64,000 nucleotides of DNA from Sphingomonas aurantiaca (lineage in GTDB: Bacteria > Pseudomonadota > Alphaproteobacteria > Sphingomonadales > Sphingomonadaceae), in assembly GCF_003050705.1 (NCBI RefSeq), contig NZ_QAOG01000001.1, positions 417,105 through 481,104 on the forward strand. Direction: 5' to 3'. Under the pieces are notes generated by a model. It searched no databases, was not told where the DNA came from, and saw only the letters and a program-made list of their open reading frames with translations. Shown piece after piece: positions 7,264 through 18,036 of the stretch; position 1 is the first letter of the stretch; each line of letters opens with the position of its first letter. The position numbers and the translations under genes were made by a program.

Positions 7264-9119
7264 TACCGCAACACGCGTGCCGCCAGCCCCGAACAATCCG
7301 CATCGCTTGCGACCGGACCCTGCTTCCCCGTAATCCCCCGGCCGATCGCCTTTAAGATGTTTCCGACCGACTTCACCTCGGGCGGGATCGTCACCTGCGG
7401 CCGCTCTATCGTCCCCGTCATATAGGCCGACCCCGGCAACCGCAGCAGCGCATGCTGTTTGGGCGTGCCCGTCAGCCGGATGTCGAGCGTCTCGCCGGGA
7501 AACACCACGCTCCCTTGGCCGCGCAACTGGCTGGCGGTCGTGTCGACGATCATCGGATCGACCCGTCCGCGCCCGCGCGTCACGTCGAGCTTGAGCACCA
7601 CGCACCGCAGACCCGCACGCTCGCCATCCTTCGCCAGCAACGCGCGCGCCGCATCGAACCCCAGCGCCGCCGCGATCCCCTGCGGCAAATGCCCGTCGCG
7701 CGCGACGAACCCGATCGTGCCGTTCGATCGCCCGACCGCCGCACGGATCGTCTCGCCGGGTCCCTTCAGCCGCACGCGCGCGCTGAGGTTGCCGCTGAAA
7801 TCGCCGCCGCCGCCCGCGATATCCTGCACGCTGCTGCCGCGCAGCCGGAGGTCGATATCGACCGTGGGCACCTTGCGGTCGCCGCGCTGGTCGACGGTCA
7901 CGCGTCCCGTGACGTTACCATGCGGCAGCCGCGCGACCAGATCGCTCAGCGTCAGCAGCTGGTGGTCGATCGCCAGCACGCCCTTGGCGGACAGGATCGG
8001 CGACGCGCCCTTGCCGCTGACGATCCGCCCGATCCGAAACCCCATCCGCGCATCGGTGGTGTCGATCTTGCCGATATCGATCCGCGTATTGGGCACCAGC
8101 CGCGGCCCGATCGCGCGTTCCAGCGCGGCGCCCTCGGCCTTGCCCTGGTCCGACGCCAGATCGCCGAAGTCGAACTGCCGCGACACGATATCGCCGTCCA
8201 CTTTGCTGCGCCCCGCCTGCTTGTCGACCGTGACATGGCCGGTGAAATCGGACCGCCCGACCACGCCTTTCAGCTCCGTCACCGTCCATTTCGGCTGGTC
8301 GTGACGGACATGCGCGCTGAACGACACCGGCTGCGTGCGGAACAGCCCCGCCTCGATCACCGCGTCGATCAGCTTCAGATCGGTCGCGCGCGCGGTCACG
8401 TCGAGGCTCATCGCATCGGTATCGAGCGGCCGGTCCATCCGGCCCTTGGCGCTGATCGACAGCGCATCGCCATCGATCGACGCGGTGAACGGCCAGGGCT
8501 TGCCCTGGAATTTCGCCACCGAGGGCCCCGCGACCGCGATCCGAACGGCCGCGCCGCGGATCGTGCCGCTGCCGGTCGCGCGGATCCCGTGCACCGGATC
8601 CGATACGAACCGCGCCGTGGCAAAACGGTCCTGCTTGTCGTCGCGATACGTGATCACACTGTCGCTGATCGTCAGCGCGTCGAGATCGGTCGAACTCCCG
8701 CCGCTTTTGGGCTTGCCCGGCCGCTCCCAATTGGTTCGGCCATGCTTGTCGCGCACCAGCACGAGCCGCAGCCCGCGCGCCTTCACGTCGCGCGGTCCGA
8801 ACGCGCCCTTGAGCAGCGCGAGCCCGGAAAACGTCGCCTCGGCTTCGCGCAACCGCACGAAATCGCCCTTGCCGGCCCAGTTGGCCTGCGGGATCCGCAC
8901 ATCGGTGATCCGGATCGTCGGGTTGAACCCGAACGCATCGACTCGCTCGATCCCGCCGATCGTCACCGGCCGCCCGAACCGCGCGGTGAGCTGCCGCTGG
9001 ATCACGCCTTTCAGCGATCCCCAGGGGAAGGCGGCCAACCCCACCAGCCCCAGCACGAGCACGCCCGCGACGACGATGCCGGTGATTTTCACCCAGCGTT
9101 TTTCGAAGAATCCCCTCAT
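7263..9119 (-). CDS. AsmA family protein
   Basis: A 618-residue AsmA-type protein: an N-terminal membrane anchor (residues about 10-32), the conserved start of the AsmA region with RFGRPVTIGGIERVDAFGFNPTIRITDV, and a long beta-rich periplasmic portion. The C-terminal AsmA_2-like region (about 430-580) contains the SVQDIAGGGGDFSGNLSARVRLKG stretch. Members of the family form bridge-like lipid-transport grooves between inner and outer membrane; that role here is inferred from family knowledge. It is a single gene, convergent with gpsA, with the repeat-filled 9.1-9.3 kb gap upstream. Confidence 0.85.
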   Translation of the reverse strand: MRGFFEKRWVKITGIVVAGVLVLGLVGLAAFPWGSLKGVIQRQLTARFGRPVTIGGIERVDAFGFNPTIRITDVRIPQANWAGKGDFVRLREAEATFSGLALLKGAFGPRDVKARGLRLVLVRDKHGRTNWERPGKPKSGGSSTDLDALTISDSVITYRDDKQDRFATARFVSDPVHGIRATGSGTIRGAAVRIAVAGPSVAKFQGKPWPFTASIDGDALSISAKGRMDRPLDTDAMSLDVTARATDLKLIDAVIEAGLFRTQPVSFSAHVRHDQPKWTVTELKGVVGRSDFTGHVTVDKQAGRSKVDGDIVSRQFDFGDLASDQGKAEGAALERAIGPRLVPNTRIDIGKIDTTDARMGFRIGRIVSGKGASPILSAKGVLAIDHQLLTLSDLVARLPHGNVTGRVTVDQRGDRKVPTVDIDLRLRGSSVQDIAGGGGDFSGNLSARVRLKGPGETIRAAVGRSNGTIGFVARDGHLPQGIAAALGFDAARALLAKDGERAGLRCVVLKLDVTRGRGRVDPMIVDTTASQLRGQGSVVFPGETLDIRLTGTPKQHALLRLPGSAYMTGTIERPQVTIPPEVKSVGNILKAIGRGITGKQGPVASDADCSGLAARVLR

Positions 9120-9183
9120 CTTACCGCGACGCGCCGAGCGGCCATTCGTTCCGCCTGCGTCAGGACCGCTGCCGCAGATTTAG

Positions 9184-9262
9184 CCCGTCACCCCAACTTT
9201 ACCCCGTCACCCTGACTTTACCCCCGTCATCCTGACTTCACCCCCGTCATCCTGACGAAAGT
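9184..9262. repeat. tandem array of four palindrome half-units
   Basis: Four direct copies of an 18-20-base unit of the form CCCGTCAYCCTGACTTTA lie head to tail. The first two copies are degenerate. The last copy runs into the full palindrome at 9246. The unit is the outer half-site of family P1. Confidence 0.7.
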
Positions 9263-9325
9263 CAGGATCCAGAGCCCGTTACGGTGTCGTTCGTGATCCT
9301 GGATCCTGACTTTCGTCAGGATGAC
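9246..9325. repeat. intergenic palindrome, family P1
   Basis: An 80-base imperfect palindrome. Outer arms GTCATCCTGACGAAAGTCAGG and its complement each fold on themselves, and the inner parts carry ATCCAGAG and CCTGGATCC. Further copies lie at 13446, 44274 and, as a variant, 48222. Confidence 0.85.
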
Positions 9326-9331
9326 GAGATG

Positions 9332-9490
9332 TCAGAAATCGATCGCCATGCCCTTCAGCTCCCAGTCGCCATAACGCGTGGGATCGCGCGGCTCGGGGTC
9401 CTTGTCGGGCACGATCGGCTCGGGTTTCGGCACCGGGGTGGTCTTCGCGAGATATTCGGGTGGCTTCACATGATCGGGGCGCTGGCCCAT
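9332..9490 (-). CDS. DUF1674 protein (SDHAF4-like succinate dehydrogenase assembly factor)
   Basis: A 52-residue protein ending PEPRDPTRYGDWELKGMAIDF, the hallmark C-terminus of DUF1674, the bacterial relatives of mitochondrial SDHAF4, which helps flavinated SdhA assemble into succinate dehydrogenase. The Pro/Lys-rich N-terminal part is disordered, as usual. The ATG at 9490 is the only one giving the family length. It lies divergent from rsmB, with 102 bases between the starts. The functional reading follows from the family; the signature itself is unambiguous. Confidence 0.88.
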   Translation of the reverse strand: MGQRPDHVKPPEYLAKTTPVPKPEPIVPDKDPEPRDPTRYGDWELKGMAIDF

Positions 9491-9592
9491 CGCGGCTCTC
9501 CGGATTTGCGTGTTGGCGTCGTTATCGCCAAATGGGCCTTGTCGCGCGACTTTCCAATGGACGCAGCGGCACCCGAACGCGAAGGACCTTTG

Positions 9593-10882
9593 ATGCCCGA
9601 CTATACCCACGCCCCCGAGCCGCTTGGCGTCCCCACACGCCGCGCCGCGCTCCGCCTGCTCGACGCCGTGCTCCGCCGCGGCGAGTCGCTCGAATCCGCG
9701 CTCCCCGCCGCGACGCGCGCGATCCACGGCCCCGATCGCGGCCTCGCGCATGCGATCGCCGCCGAGACGCTGCGCCGCCTCCCCGATCTCGACGCGATGA
9801 TCGATTCGGTCACCAAGACCAACCTGCCCGACGATGCGAAGGCGCGGATGGCGCTGCGCATCGCGCTCGTCCAGGTGCTGATCCTCGGCACGCCGTCGCA
9901 CGCCGCGATCTCGACCGTGCTGCCCTTGGTCGACGGCGGCCCGCGCAAACTCGTCCACGGCGTGTTCGGCACGCTGTTCCGCGCCAACATGCTGCTCCCC
10001 GAGGTGCCGACACTGCCTGCCCCCGTCGAACTGCGCTGGGAAGCCGCGTGGGGCGAGGAGATGGTCGACGCCGCCGGCCGCGCGATCGCCGCGCCGCCGC
10101 CGCTCGACCTGACGATCGCCGACCCCGCCGAAACCGAAGGCTGGCGCGAGAAACTGGGCGGCGAGAGCTTCATGCCCGGCCATCTCCGCCTCGGCGACCA
10201 CGACTCGGTCCCCGACATGGCCGGGTTCGGCGACGGCGCCTGGTGGGTGCAGGACATCGCCGCCTCGCTTCCCGCGCGCCTGCTCGGCAAGGCGCCGTCA
10301 GAGGGTGGGGGCCATGTCCTCGATCTGTGCGCCGCGCCCGGCGGCAAGACGCTGCAGCTCGCCGCGGCCGGCTGGACCGTCACCTCGGTCGACAATTCGC
10401 AGAGCCGGATCAAGCGCCTGCGCGAAAACCTCTATCGCACACATCTGAAGTCGGAAGTCGTCAACGCCGACATTCTCGAATGGGCGCCGACCGAGCCCGC
10501 CGACGCGATCCTGATCGACGCGCCGTGCAGCGCGACGGGCATCTTCCGCCGCCACCCCGACGTTCTCCACCGCGTTCGCCCCTCGATCATCGCCGAGACC
10601 GCGGCGTTGCAGGCACGCATCTTCGCGCGCGCCGCGGACTGGGTGAAGCCCGGCGGCACGCTCGTCTATGCGACCTGCTCGCTCGAACCGTCGGAAGGCG
10701 AAGCGCAGCTCGACGCGTTCCTTGCGGCGCGTAGCGACTACACGATCGTGCCGGTCGAACAGGCCGAACTACCCGCCGGCATCACCCCGACCGAAGCCGG
10801 CACCGTCCGCACGCTTCCCGGCATGCTCGCCGAGCAAGGCGGCTGCGACGGCTTCTTCATCGCCCGCCTGAAGCGCAGCTAA
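9593..10882 (+). CDS. rsmB: 16S rRNA (cytosine-C5)-methyltransferase, RsmB family
   Basis: A 429-residue RsmB/NOL1/NOP2-family enzyme. The N-terminal NusB-like RNA-binding helical domain covers about residues 10-140 and the SAM-dependent methyltransferase domain about 190-429. The SAM-binding motif is VLDLCAAPGGKTLQLAA, motif IV is DAPCSATGIFRRHPD, and the catalytic cysteine motif is YATCSLEPSEGE. The ATG at 9593 has GAAGGA seven bases upstream; an in-frame ATG twelve codons earlier lacks one. It heads the rpe and heparinase-like genes on the same strand, with a P2 palindrome between it and rpe. Confidence 0.93.
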   Translation: MPDYTHAPEPLGVPTRRAALRLLDAVLRRGESLESALPAATRAIHGPDRGLAHAIAAETLRRLPDLDAMIDSVTKTNLPDDAKARMALRIALVQVLILGTPSHAAISTVLPLVDGGPRKLVHGVFGTLFRANMLLPEVPTLPAPVELRWEAAWGEEMVDAAGRAIAAPPPLDLTIADPAETEGWREKLGGESFMPGHLRLGDHDSVPDMAGFGDGAWWVQDIAASLPARLLGKAPSEGGGHVLDLCAAPGGKTLQLAAAGWTVTSVDNSQSRIKRLRENLYRTHLKSEVVNADILEWAPTEPADAILIDAPCSATGIFRRHPDVLHRVRPSIIAETAALQARIFARAADWVKPGGTLVYATCSLEPSEGEAQLDAFLAARSDYTIVPVEQAELPAGITPTEAGTVRTLPGMLAEQGGCDGFFIARLKRS

Positions 10883-10894
10883 CCAGGAAGGCCG

Positions 10895-10969
10895 TTCCCC
10901 CGCGAAAGCGGGGGGCCAGGATCACGCAGCGCGCCGCTCGTGACCCTGGATTCCTGCCTCCGCAGGAAA
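10895..10969. repeat. intergenic palindrome, family P2
   Basis: An imperfect palindrome with arms TTCCCCCGCGAAAGCGGGGG and CCTGCCTCCGCAGGAA, inner CCAGGATC and CCTGGATT. It lies immediately after the rsmB stop and probably also acts as a terminator. Confidence 0.8.
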
Positions 10970-11016
10970 ACATGAAGGGCTGGTACAGCGTACCAGTCCC
11001 GCGCTAGGACACAATC

Positions 11017-11673
11017 ATGCAACCCGTCCGCATCGCCCCCTCGATCCTCTCCGCCGATTTTGCCAAACTCGGCGGGGAGGTCCGCGCCATCGACGCCGCC
11101 GGCGCCGACTGGATTCATATCGACGTGATGGACGGCCATTTCGTCCCCAACATCTCGTTCGGTCCCGCGGTCATGAAGTCGGTGCGCGGCGTGACCACCA
11201 AGCCGTTCGACGTCCACCTCATGATCGCCCCCGTCGACGCCTATCTCGACGCGTTCGCGGAGGCCGGCGCCGACTGCATCACCGTGCATTACGAGGCCGG
11301 CCCGCACATCCACCGCTCGCTCCAGCACATCAAGAGCCTCGGCAAGCGCGCGGGGATCGTGATCTGCCCCGGCACGCCCGCCAAGATGCTCGACTATCTG
11401 CTCGACATGGTCGACCTTGTGCTGGTGATGAGCGTCAACCCCGGCTTCGGCGGCCAGAGCTTCATTCCGAGCCAGCTCAAGAAGATCGCCGCGATCCGCA
11501 ATATGATCGACAAGAGCGGTCGCGCGATCGACCTCGAAGTCGATGGCGGCGTCGATGCCGAATGGGCGAAGCGCTGTATCGAGGCGGGCGCCGACGCGCT
11601 CGTCGCCGGCACCTCGGTCTTCCGCGGCGGCCCCGATCACTATGCCGCCAACATCGCCGCGTTGCGGGGGTGA
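11017..11673 (+). CDS. rpe: ribulose-phosphate 3-epimerase
   Basis: A 218-residue Rpe that interconverts ribulose 5-phosphate and xylulose 5-phosphate in the pentose phosphate pathway. The TIM-barrel metal site is visible as [12 protein letters not shown] (His34, Asp36), HLMI, and EVDGGV near residue 175. [14 protein letters not shown] is the phosphate-gripping loop. Length is standard. Its TGA overlaps the GTG start of the heparinase-like gene (GTGA), so the two are translationally coupled. Confidence 0.97.
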   Translation: MQPVRIAPSILSADFAKLGGEVRAIDAAGADWIHIDVMDGHFVPNISFGPAVMKSVRGVTTKPFDVHLMIAPVDAYLDAFAEAGADCITVHYEAGPHIHRSLQHIKSLGKRAGIVICPGTPAKMLDYLLDMVDLVLVMSVNPGFGGQSFIPSQLKKIAAIRNMIDKSGRAIDLEVDGGVDAEWAKRCIEAGADALVAGTSVFRGGPDHYAANIAALRG

Positions 11674-13418
11674 ACGAACCGTATAACCTGACGCGCGATG
11701 TCGTGACCGATCCCGCGCCCGACGGGATCGACGAAGGTCGTCGCCTGATCCGTCTCGGCGGCGACAAGGGGCTGTCGCTCGCCGATCGCCTGGCCGAGCG
11801 CTTCCACCGGCTGACGTGGCGCACCCCGCTCCACACGCTGCGGCTCAAGGGACGCTACCCGCTCAAGCTGATCGCGGTCCCCGACGACCCCATCCTCGGC
11901 GACATCCCGCGCGGCACGATGCTGCTGGAGGGCGTGCTCGCGTTCCGCGGCGAAGCGCGCGATATCGAGACGCTCGATCTCGCCAAGCCGCTGCCGAAAC
12001 CCTTCGCCGAATATCTGCAGAGTTTCGCGTGGCTGCGCGATCTGTCGACCGTCGCGACCCGCTCGCGCGGCGCGCCGATCGCCGAATATCTCATGGGCCT
12101 CTGGCTGACCGCGCACGCCGACACGCAGGGCGGGATCGCGTGGCGCCCGGACATGTGGGGGCGGCGGATCCTCGCCTGGACCGCGCACGCGCCGCTGATC
12201 CTCTCGTCGTCCGACCAGATCTACCGCTCGAAGGTGCTCAACGCGCTCGCCAAGGGCGCGCTCCACCTCGATCGCAATGCCGACAAGGCCCCCGCGGGCG
12301 CGCCGCGCATCGCCGCGTGGTGCGGGGTCGTCGCGGCGGGCCTCCTGATCCCCGGCGGCGAACCCCGCCAGGCGTTCGGGGAGGCCGGGCTGCTCCGCGC
12401 GCTCGGGACCGGTCTGTTCGACGACGGCGGCTCGGTCTCGCGCAGCCCGGCGATGCTGCTCGATTCGATCCAGCTGCTAACGTTGCTCCAGGAGAGCTAC
12501 GCCGCGCGCGGTGCCGAATTGCCCGAGACGGTCGCGGTCACGCTCACCCGGATGGTCGCAGCCCTGCTCGGTGTCGCGCACGCCGATCGTGGGTTGTCGA
12601 GCTGGCAGGGCGGCGGTCCGTCGAGCGAAACGCAGGTCGCCGCGGTGATCGAGGCGAGCGGCGTGCGCACGCGTCCGCTCCGCCAGGCGCGCGACTGGGG
12701 CTATCAACGCCTCGCGGCCGGCACCGCGGTGCTGATCGTCGACGCGGCACCGCCGCCGATCGCGCGGCTCGTCGAGGGCGGCTGCGCGTCGACGCTGGCG
12801 TTCGAATTCTCCGACGGCCCGGCACGGATCGTCGTCAACTGCGGCGGCGCGCGGGCCGGGATCGCGCAGCTGCCCGCGGCGATGGTCGAGGGGCTGCGCT
12901 CGACCGCGGCGCATTCGACGCTGACGATCGCCGACAGCAACTCGACCGCGATCCTGGCCGACGGCACGCTCGGCCGCGGCGTCGGCGAAGTCGAACTCAG
13001 CCGCCAGGAATCGGAGGCTGCGAGCCGGATCGAGGCGAGCCATGACGGCTATGTCCGCCGCTGGGGCTTCCTCCACCGCCGCCAGCTGATGCTCACCGGC
13101 GACGGTCGCGAACTGCGCGGCGAGGATGCGCTGTTGCCGCAGGGGCGCAAACGCCGCGTCGGCCTGTCGCTGTTCGCGATCCGCTTCCATCTCGGCGAAG
13201 GCGTGCAGGTGTCGCCGACCGCGGATGGCCTTGGCGCGATCCTCCGTCTGCCCGGCGGCGCGCTCTGGCAGTTCCGCTGCCGCGGTGGCGCGTTGGTGGT
13301 CGAGGACAGCGTCTGGATCGACGCCGACGGCCGCCCGGTCGCGACGCAACAGCTGATGATCACGGGTGAGGCGGCGGCCGGTGGCGCTAGCGTGAGTTGG
13401 GCGCTGAAGAAGGCCTGA
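11670..13418 (+). CDS. heparinase II/III family protein
   Basis: A 582-residue protein with the heparinase II/III-like beta-sandwich in the C-terminal half (about residues 320-570, including [24 protein letters not shown]). A conserved N-terminal helical region contains [16 protein letters not shown] and [15 protein letters not shown]. No signal peptide is seen. Proteins of this type are common in alphaproteobacteria next to rpe, rsmB or purH, and their substrate is unknown; the name does not imply heparin cleavage. The GTG at 11670 overlaps the rpe stop, giving the start. purH follows after a P1 palindrome. Confidence 0.85.
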   Translation: MNEPYNLTRDVVTDPAPDGIDEGRRLIRLGGDKGLSLADRLAERFHRLTWRTPLHTLRLKGRYPLKLIAVPDDPILGDIPRGTMLLEGVLAFRGEARDIETLDLAKPLPKPFAEYLQSFAWLRDLSTVATRSRGAPIAEYLMGLWLTAHADTQGGIAWRPDMWGRRILAWTAHAPLILSSSDQIYRSKVLNALAKGALHLDRNADKAPAGAPRIAAWCGVVAAGLLIPGGEPRQAFGEAGLLRALGTGLFDDGGSVSRSPAMLLDSIQLLTLLQESYAARGAELPETVAVTLTRMVAALLGVAHADRGLSSWQGGGPSSETQVAAVIEASGVRTRPLRQARDWGYQRLAAGTAVLIVDAAPPPIARLVEGGCASTLAFEFSDGPARIVVNCGGARAGIAQLPAAMVEGLRSTAAHSTLTIADSNSTAILADGTLGRGVGEVELSRQESEAASRIEASHDGYVRRWGFLHRRQLMLTGDGRELRGEDALLPQGRKRRVGLSLFAIRFHLGEGVQVSPTADGLGAILRLPGGALWQFRCRGGALVVEDSVWIDADGRPVATQQLMITGEAAAGGASVSWALKKA

Positions 13419-13445
13419 CGGTCACCGCCATCATCCCCCACCGCC

Positions 13446-13525
13446 GTCATCCTGACGAAAGTCAGGACCCAGGATACCAAACGACCGCGCCCGTGGCTCT
13501 GGGGCCTGACTTTCGTCAGGATGAC
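13446..13525. repeat. intergenic palindrome, family P1
   Basis: An 80-base copy of the palindrome at 9246, with arms GTCATCCTGACGAAAGTCAGG and its complement. It lies between the heparinase-like gene and purH. Confidence 0.85.
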
Positions 13526-13610
13526 GTAAGGAGGAGAGCGCAAGCCCCCCTGTTCCCCAACGGCAACCGACGCTAAGGCCCGCCGCACGGCGACTCCACG
13601 AAAGACCCTC

Positions 13611-15173
13611 ATGACCAGCATCCCGATCAAGCGCGCGCTCCTGTCCGTCTCCGACAAGACCGGGATCGTCGATCTCGGCACCGCGCTCGCCAGCCACGGC
13701 GTCGAACTCGTCTCGACCGGCGGCACCGCCACCGCGCTGCGCGCCGCGGGTCTCACGGTGCGCGACGTGAGCGAACTCACCGGCTTCCCCGAGATGATGG
13801 ACGGCCGCGTCAAGACGCTCCACCCGATGGTGCATGGCGGCCTGCTCGCGGTCCGCGACGACGCCGGCCACGCCGCCTCGATGGCCGAGCACCAGATCGG
13901 CGCGATCGATCTCGTCATCGTCAACCTCTACCCGTTCGAAGCTACGGTCGCAAAAGGGGCAGATCGAGAAACGGTGATCGAGAATATCGACATCGGCGGC
14001 CCCAGCATGGTCCGCTCGGCGGCCAAGAACCACGCCTATGTCGCGATCGTCACCGACCCCGCCGACTATGCGCTCGTGTCGGGGGGCACCACCACGCTCG
14101 ACGACCGCAAGACACTCGCCGCCAAGGCCTTCGCCACCACCGCCGCCTATGATTCGGCGATCGCGACGTGGTTCGGCACCGTCGACCAGGCCGAGGAATT
14201 CCCCGCGACGCTGCCGATCACGCTCAAGCGCGGCGACACGCTGCGCTACGGCGAGAACCCGCACCAGTCCGCCGCCTTCTATACGGCGACGGGCAGCGTC
14301 CGCGGCATCGGCCAGGCGCGCCAGCTCCAGGGCAAGGCGCTGAGCTACAACAACCTCAACGACGCCGACGCCGCACTCGAACTCATCGCCGAGTTCCGCG
14401 ACGCCGACCCCTCGGTCGTCATCGTCAAGCACGCCAACCCGTGCGGCGTCGCCACCGCCGCCACGCTCGCCGAAGCCTATGCCGCCGCGTTCGCGTGCGA
14501 CACGGTGTCGGCATTCGGCGGCATCATCGCCGTCAACCGCACGCTCGACGCCGAGACCGCGCGTGCGATCACGGGCATCTTCACCGAAGTCGTCGTCGCG
14601 CCCGATGCAGACGACGACGCGATCGCGCTGTTCGCCGCCAAGAAGAACCTCCGCCTGCTGCTCACCGGCGCGCTCCCCGATCCCGCGCGCACCGGCCTCA
14701 CCGCCAAGTCGATCGCGGGCGGCTGGCTCGTCCAGGGCCGCGACAACGGCACGCCGGGCGAACTCACCGTCGTCACCAAGCGCCAGCCGACCGAGCAGGA
14801 ACTGATCGACTGCCGCTTCGCCTGGACCGTCGCCAAGCACACCAAGTCGAACGCGATCGTCTACGCCAAGGACGGCAGCACCGCGGGGATCGGCGCGGGC
14901 CAGATGAACCGCCTTGAGTCCGCGCGCATCGCCGCGTGGAAGGCGAAGGACGCCGCGGACAAAGCCGGTTGGGGCACGCCGCGCACGATCGGCTCGGCGG
15001 TCGCCTCCGACGCGTTCTTCCCGTTCGCCGACGGGCTGCTCGCCGCGGTCGAGGCAGGCGCCACGGCCGTGATCCAGCCCGGCGGCTCGATCCGCGACGC
15101 CGACGTCATCGCCGCCGCGGACGAAGCCGGTCTCGCGATGGTCTTCACCGGCATGCGCCACTTCCGCCACTGA
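13611..15173 (+). CDS. purH: bifunctional AICAR formyltransferase / IMP cyclohydrolase
   Basis: A 520-residue PurH catalysing the last two steps of IMP synthesis. The IMP cyclohydrolase domain (about 1-190) starts with [16 protein letters not shown] and includes [11 protein letters not shown] and [13 protein letters not shown]. The formyltransferase domain (about 200-520) includes [27 protein letters not shown] with the catalytic Lys-His pair, and [10 protein letters not shown]. The ATG at 13611 gives family length. It is flanked on both sides by intergenic palindromes and probably transcribed alone. Confidence 0.97.
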   Translation: MTSIPIKRALLSVSDKTGIVDLGTALASHGVELVSTGGTATALRAAGLTVRDVSELTGFPEMMDGRVKTLHPMVHGGLLAVRDDAGHAASMAEHQIGAIDLVIVNLYPFEATVAKGADRETVIENIDIGGPSMVRSAAKNHAYVAIVTDPADYALVSGGTTTLDDRKTLAAKAFATTAAYDSAIATWFGTVDQAEEFPATLPITLKRGDTLRYGENPHQSAAFYTATGSVRGIGQARQLQGKALSYNNLNDADAALELIAEFRDADPSVVIVKHANPCGVATAATLAEAYAAAFACDTVSAFGGIIAVNRTLDAETARAITGIFTEVVVAPDADDDAIALFAAKKNLRLLLTGALPDPARTGLTAKSIAGGWLVQGRDNGTPGELTVVTKRQPTEQELIDCRFAWTVAKHTKSNAIVYAKDGSTAGIGAGQMNRLESARIAAWKAKDAADKAGWGTPRTIGSAVASDAFFPFADGLLAAVEAGATAVIQPGGSIRDADVIAAADEAGLAMVFTGMRHFRH

Positions 15174-15187
15174 TACAGCCCGCATTG

Positions 15188-15263
15188 TTCCCGCGCGAAA
15201 GCGGGGGCCCAGGACCACGAACGCCATCGTGCGTACCCCTGGGCTCCCGCTTCCGCGGGAGGA
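15188..15263. repeat. intergenic palindrome, family P2
   Basis: Arms TTCCCGCGCGAAAGCGGGGG and CCCGCTTCCGCGGGAGG, with inner CCCAGG and CCTGGG. It sits 14 bases after the purH stop. Confidence 0.8.
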
Positions 15264-15380
15264 CAGCGGTGTGTGGCAAAGCTGCCCATAAAACAGGCAC
15301 GCTCGCCGCACTGCACAAGTTTTAACCCCAAATCGCCCGCTGCTCGCCTTCCGAGCGCCGTCCACCCCTCCGCACCAAAA

Positions 15381-15398
15381 CTGGCACGCACATTGCGA
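15381..15398 (+). promoter_or_regulatory. sigma-54 (RpoN) promoter of glnK-amtB
   Basis: CTGGCACG, four bases, TTGCGA: the -24 GG (15383-15384) and -12 GC (15395-15396) are separated by exactly ten bases and the -24 element is the full consensus. It lies about 35 bases before the glnK ATG, as expected for an NtrC-activated nitrogen-starvation promoter. NtrC control is inferred; no clear upstream NtrC sites were identified by eye. Confidence 0.85.
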
Positions 15399-15431
15399 TG
15401 CGGTTCCCAAGACAACTGGGGAAGGGGCGCG

Positions 15432-15770
15432 ATGAAACTCGTCATTGCCATCATCAAGCCGTTCAAGCTCGACGAGGTGCGCGAAGCGCTCACCACGATC
15501 GGCGTGGCGGGCATGACGGTCACCGAGGTCAAGGGGTTCGGCCGGCAGAAGGGCCAGACCGAAATCTATCGGGGGGCCGAATACAGCACCAACATGGTGC
15601 CCAAGATCAAGATCGAGGTGGTCTGCGCCGCCAGCCTGTCCGACCGCGTGGTCGAGGCGATCCAGGCCTCGGCGAACACCGGCGCGATCGGCGACGGCAA
15701 GATCTTCGTGCTCGACGTGGGGCAGGCGGTGCGCATCCGCACCGGCGAAACCGACGATTCAGCCCTGTGA
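15432..15770 (+). CDS. glnK: nitrogen regulatory protein P-II (GlnK)
   Basis: A 112-residue P-II trimer subunit that senses 2-oxoglutarate, ATP/ADP and, by uridylylation, glutamine. It starts [20 protein letters not shown]. Tyr51, in the T-loop segment [12 protein letters not shown], is the GlnD modification site. The B-loop region [14 protein letters not shown] and the C-terminal RIRTGE bind the nucleotide. The ATG at 15432 has GGGG just upstream. It is followed after 23 bases by amtB, whose channel GlnK blocks when nitrogen is sufficient; that pairing and the sigma-54 promoter favour GlnK over GlnB. Confidence 0.96.
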   Translation: MKLVIAIIKPFKLDEVREALTTIGVAGMTVTEVKGFGRQKGQTEIYRGAEYSTNMVPKIKIEVVCAASLSDRVVEAIQASANTGAIGDGKIFVLDVGQAVRIRTGETDDSAL

Positions 15771-15793
15771 CAATGAACGACTCGAGGGGGGAC

Positions 15794-17158
<1,365 letters not shown>

Positions 17159-17213
17159 TCGGTATCGGGCCGGACGAGCCCGAACCCACGACGTTCCTCC
17201 TGCGGACAACCTT

Positions 17214-17245
17214 GGCTCGGTATGGCAACATACCGGGCCATTTTT
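17214..17245 (+). terminator. rho-independent terminator of glnK-amtB
   Basis: GGCTCGGTATG and CATACCGGGCC form an 11-base stem (one G-T) closed by a GCAA tetraloop, followed by ATTTTT. It lies 56 bases after the amtB stop. Confidence 0.85.
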
Positions 17246-17349
17246 CTAGTTGATCGAAGTGGTGCTTCGATCGCGTTCGAGGAGGGGGGCGCCTTGAAAG
17301 TTCTCCTGAAAGCGGGCGTTCAGGGCCAGGCAAAGCTACGAGAGTCAAA

Positions 17350-17454
17350 TCCCCCTTCCGCTTGCGGGAGGGGTTAGGGGAGGGGCCGACGTACGTACTG
17401 GCCTCCGGTCCATGGGGCTAGCCCCTCCCCCGACCCCTCCCGCAAGCGGAAGGG
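17350..17454. repeat. intergenic palindrome, family P6
   Basis: A 105-base inverted repeat with arms CCCCCTTCCGCTTGCGGGAG and its complement, plus a second paired layer GGGGTTAGGGGAGGGGC. The 479-base gap between amtB and the next gene holds the amtB terminator, this element and a P3 palindrome, and no supportable gene. Confidence 0.8.
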
Positions 17455-17509
17455 GAGCAGAAGAGTGCCATTTCGACTCTGTTCGCCGCTTATGTCCTAA
17501 GTGCCGGTA

Positions 17510-17610
17510 CACCCCGGCAAAGGCCGGGGCCCAGTTGGAAGGTCTCAGTACCGACGTGCCGCGTTCCGTTAGCGCCGTCTCCCAACTGGACCCCGGCTTC
17601 CGCCGGGGAG
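17510..17610. repeat. intergenic palindrome, family P3
   Basis: Arms CACCCCGGCAAAGGCCGGGG and CCCCGGCTTCCGCCGGGG, with inner CCCAGTTGG and CCAACTGGA. It ends 28 bases from the stop of the minus-strand gene at 17638. Confidence 0.8.
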
Positions 17611-17637
17611 GAACGCGTCAGCCGTCAGCGAACCGCG

Positions 17638-18036
17638 TCAGACCCGCACGCCCTTCGGCGCCAACCGCCGGATATCGAGCACGTCGACCTGCGCGAGCAT
17701 GACAGCCCCCAGCGTGCGGTCCCCGGTCTCGACGAGGATACCCTCGCGCGTCGCGCGCACGGTGCGCCAACTCACCTCGCGCACAGCCAGCCGCTTGCCG
17801 ATTCGCCGGACCGCCGCGACTCGCCCGTCGGCCGCGATCGCCAGCGCGCCATGGCCATCCGCCCCGACGACCGCGCCCGCCACCGCAAAGCCCGGAAGCT
17901 GTGCCTGCGCGGCATCCGCCGCTTCTTCGGGCGTCTCGATCTTCATGACGCGCCGCATCCGCACGGCGGCCCAGGCCAGCCCCGCGAGCAGCACCACCAC
18001 GACGGCCACGATGCCGCCGACGATCGCAGGCGTCAT
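17638..18036 (-). CDS. single-pass membrane protein of unknown function
   Basis: A 132-residue protein with one N-terminal transmembrane helix (about residues 4-27, GGIVAVVVVLLAGLAWAAV), a short basic stretch, a Glu/Ala-rich linker and a small beta-rich soluble domain (about 50-132, with GADGHGALAIAADGRVAAVRRIG). I do not recognise the family. Its ATG overlaps the stop of the upstream DUF442-type gene (ATGA), making it the last gene of a coupled recQ operon. The topology places the soluble domain on one side of the inner membrane. Confidence 0.7.
   Translation of the reverse strand: MTPAIVGGIVAVVVVLLAGLAWAAVRMRRVMKIETPEEAADAAQAQLPGFAVAGAVVGADGHGALAIAADGRVAAVRRIGKRLAVREVSWRTVRATREGILVETGDRTLGAVMLAQVDVLDIRRLAPKGVRV

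Noticed and set aside
9184..9325. Possible CRISPR array
   Set aside because: The repeats are self-complementary half-units with no spacers and with graded decay, and no cas gene is in the window.
11670..13418. Heparinase-like gene as a polysaccharide lyase or secreted virulence factor
   Set aside because: No signal peptide is seen, and this subgroup lies next to housekeeping genes in many alphaproteobacteria, so no degradation role can be claimed.
13431..15410. A 659-codon minus-strand frame over purH
   Set aside because: Antisense to purH, Arg/Gly/Val-rich, no domain. It includes the repeats at both ends.
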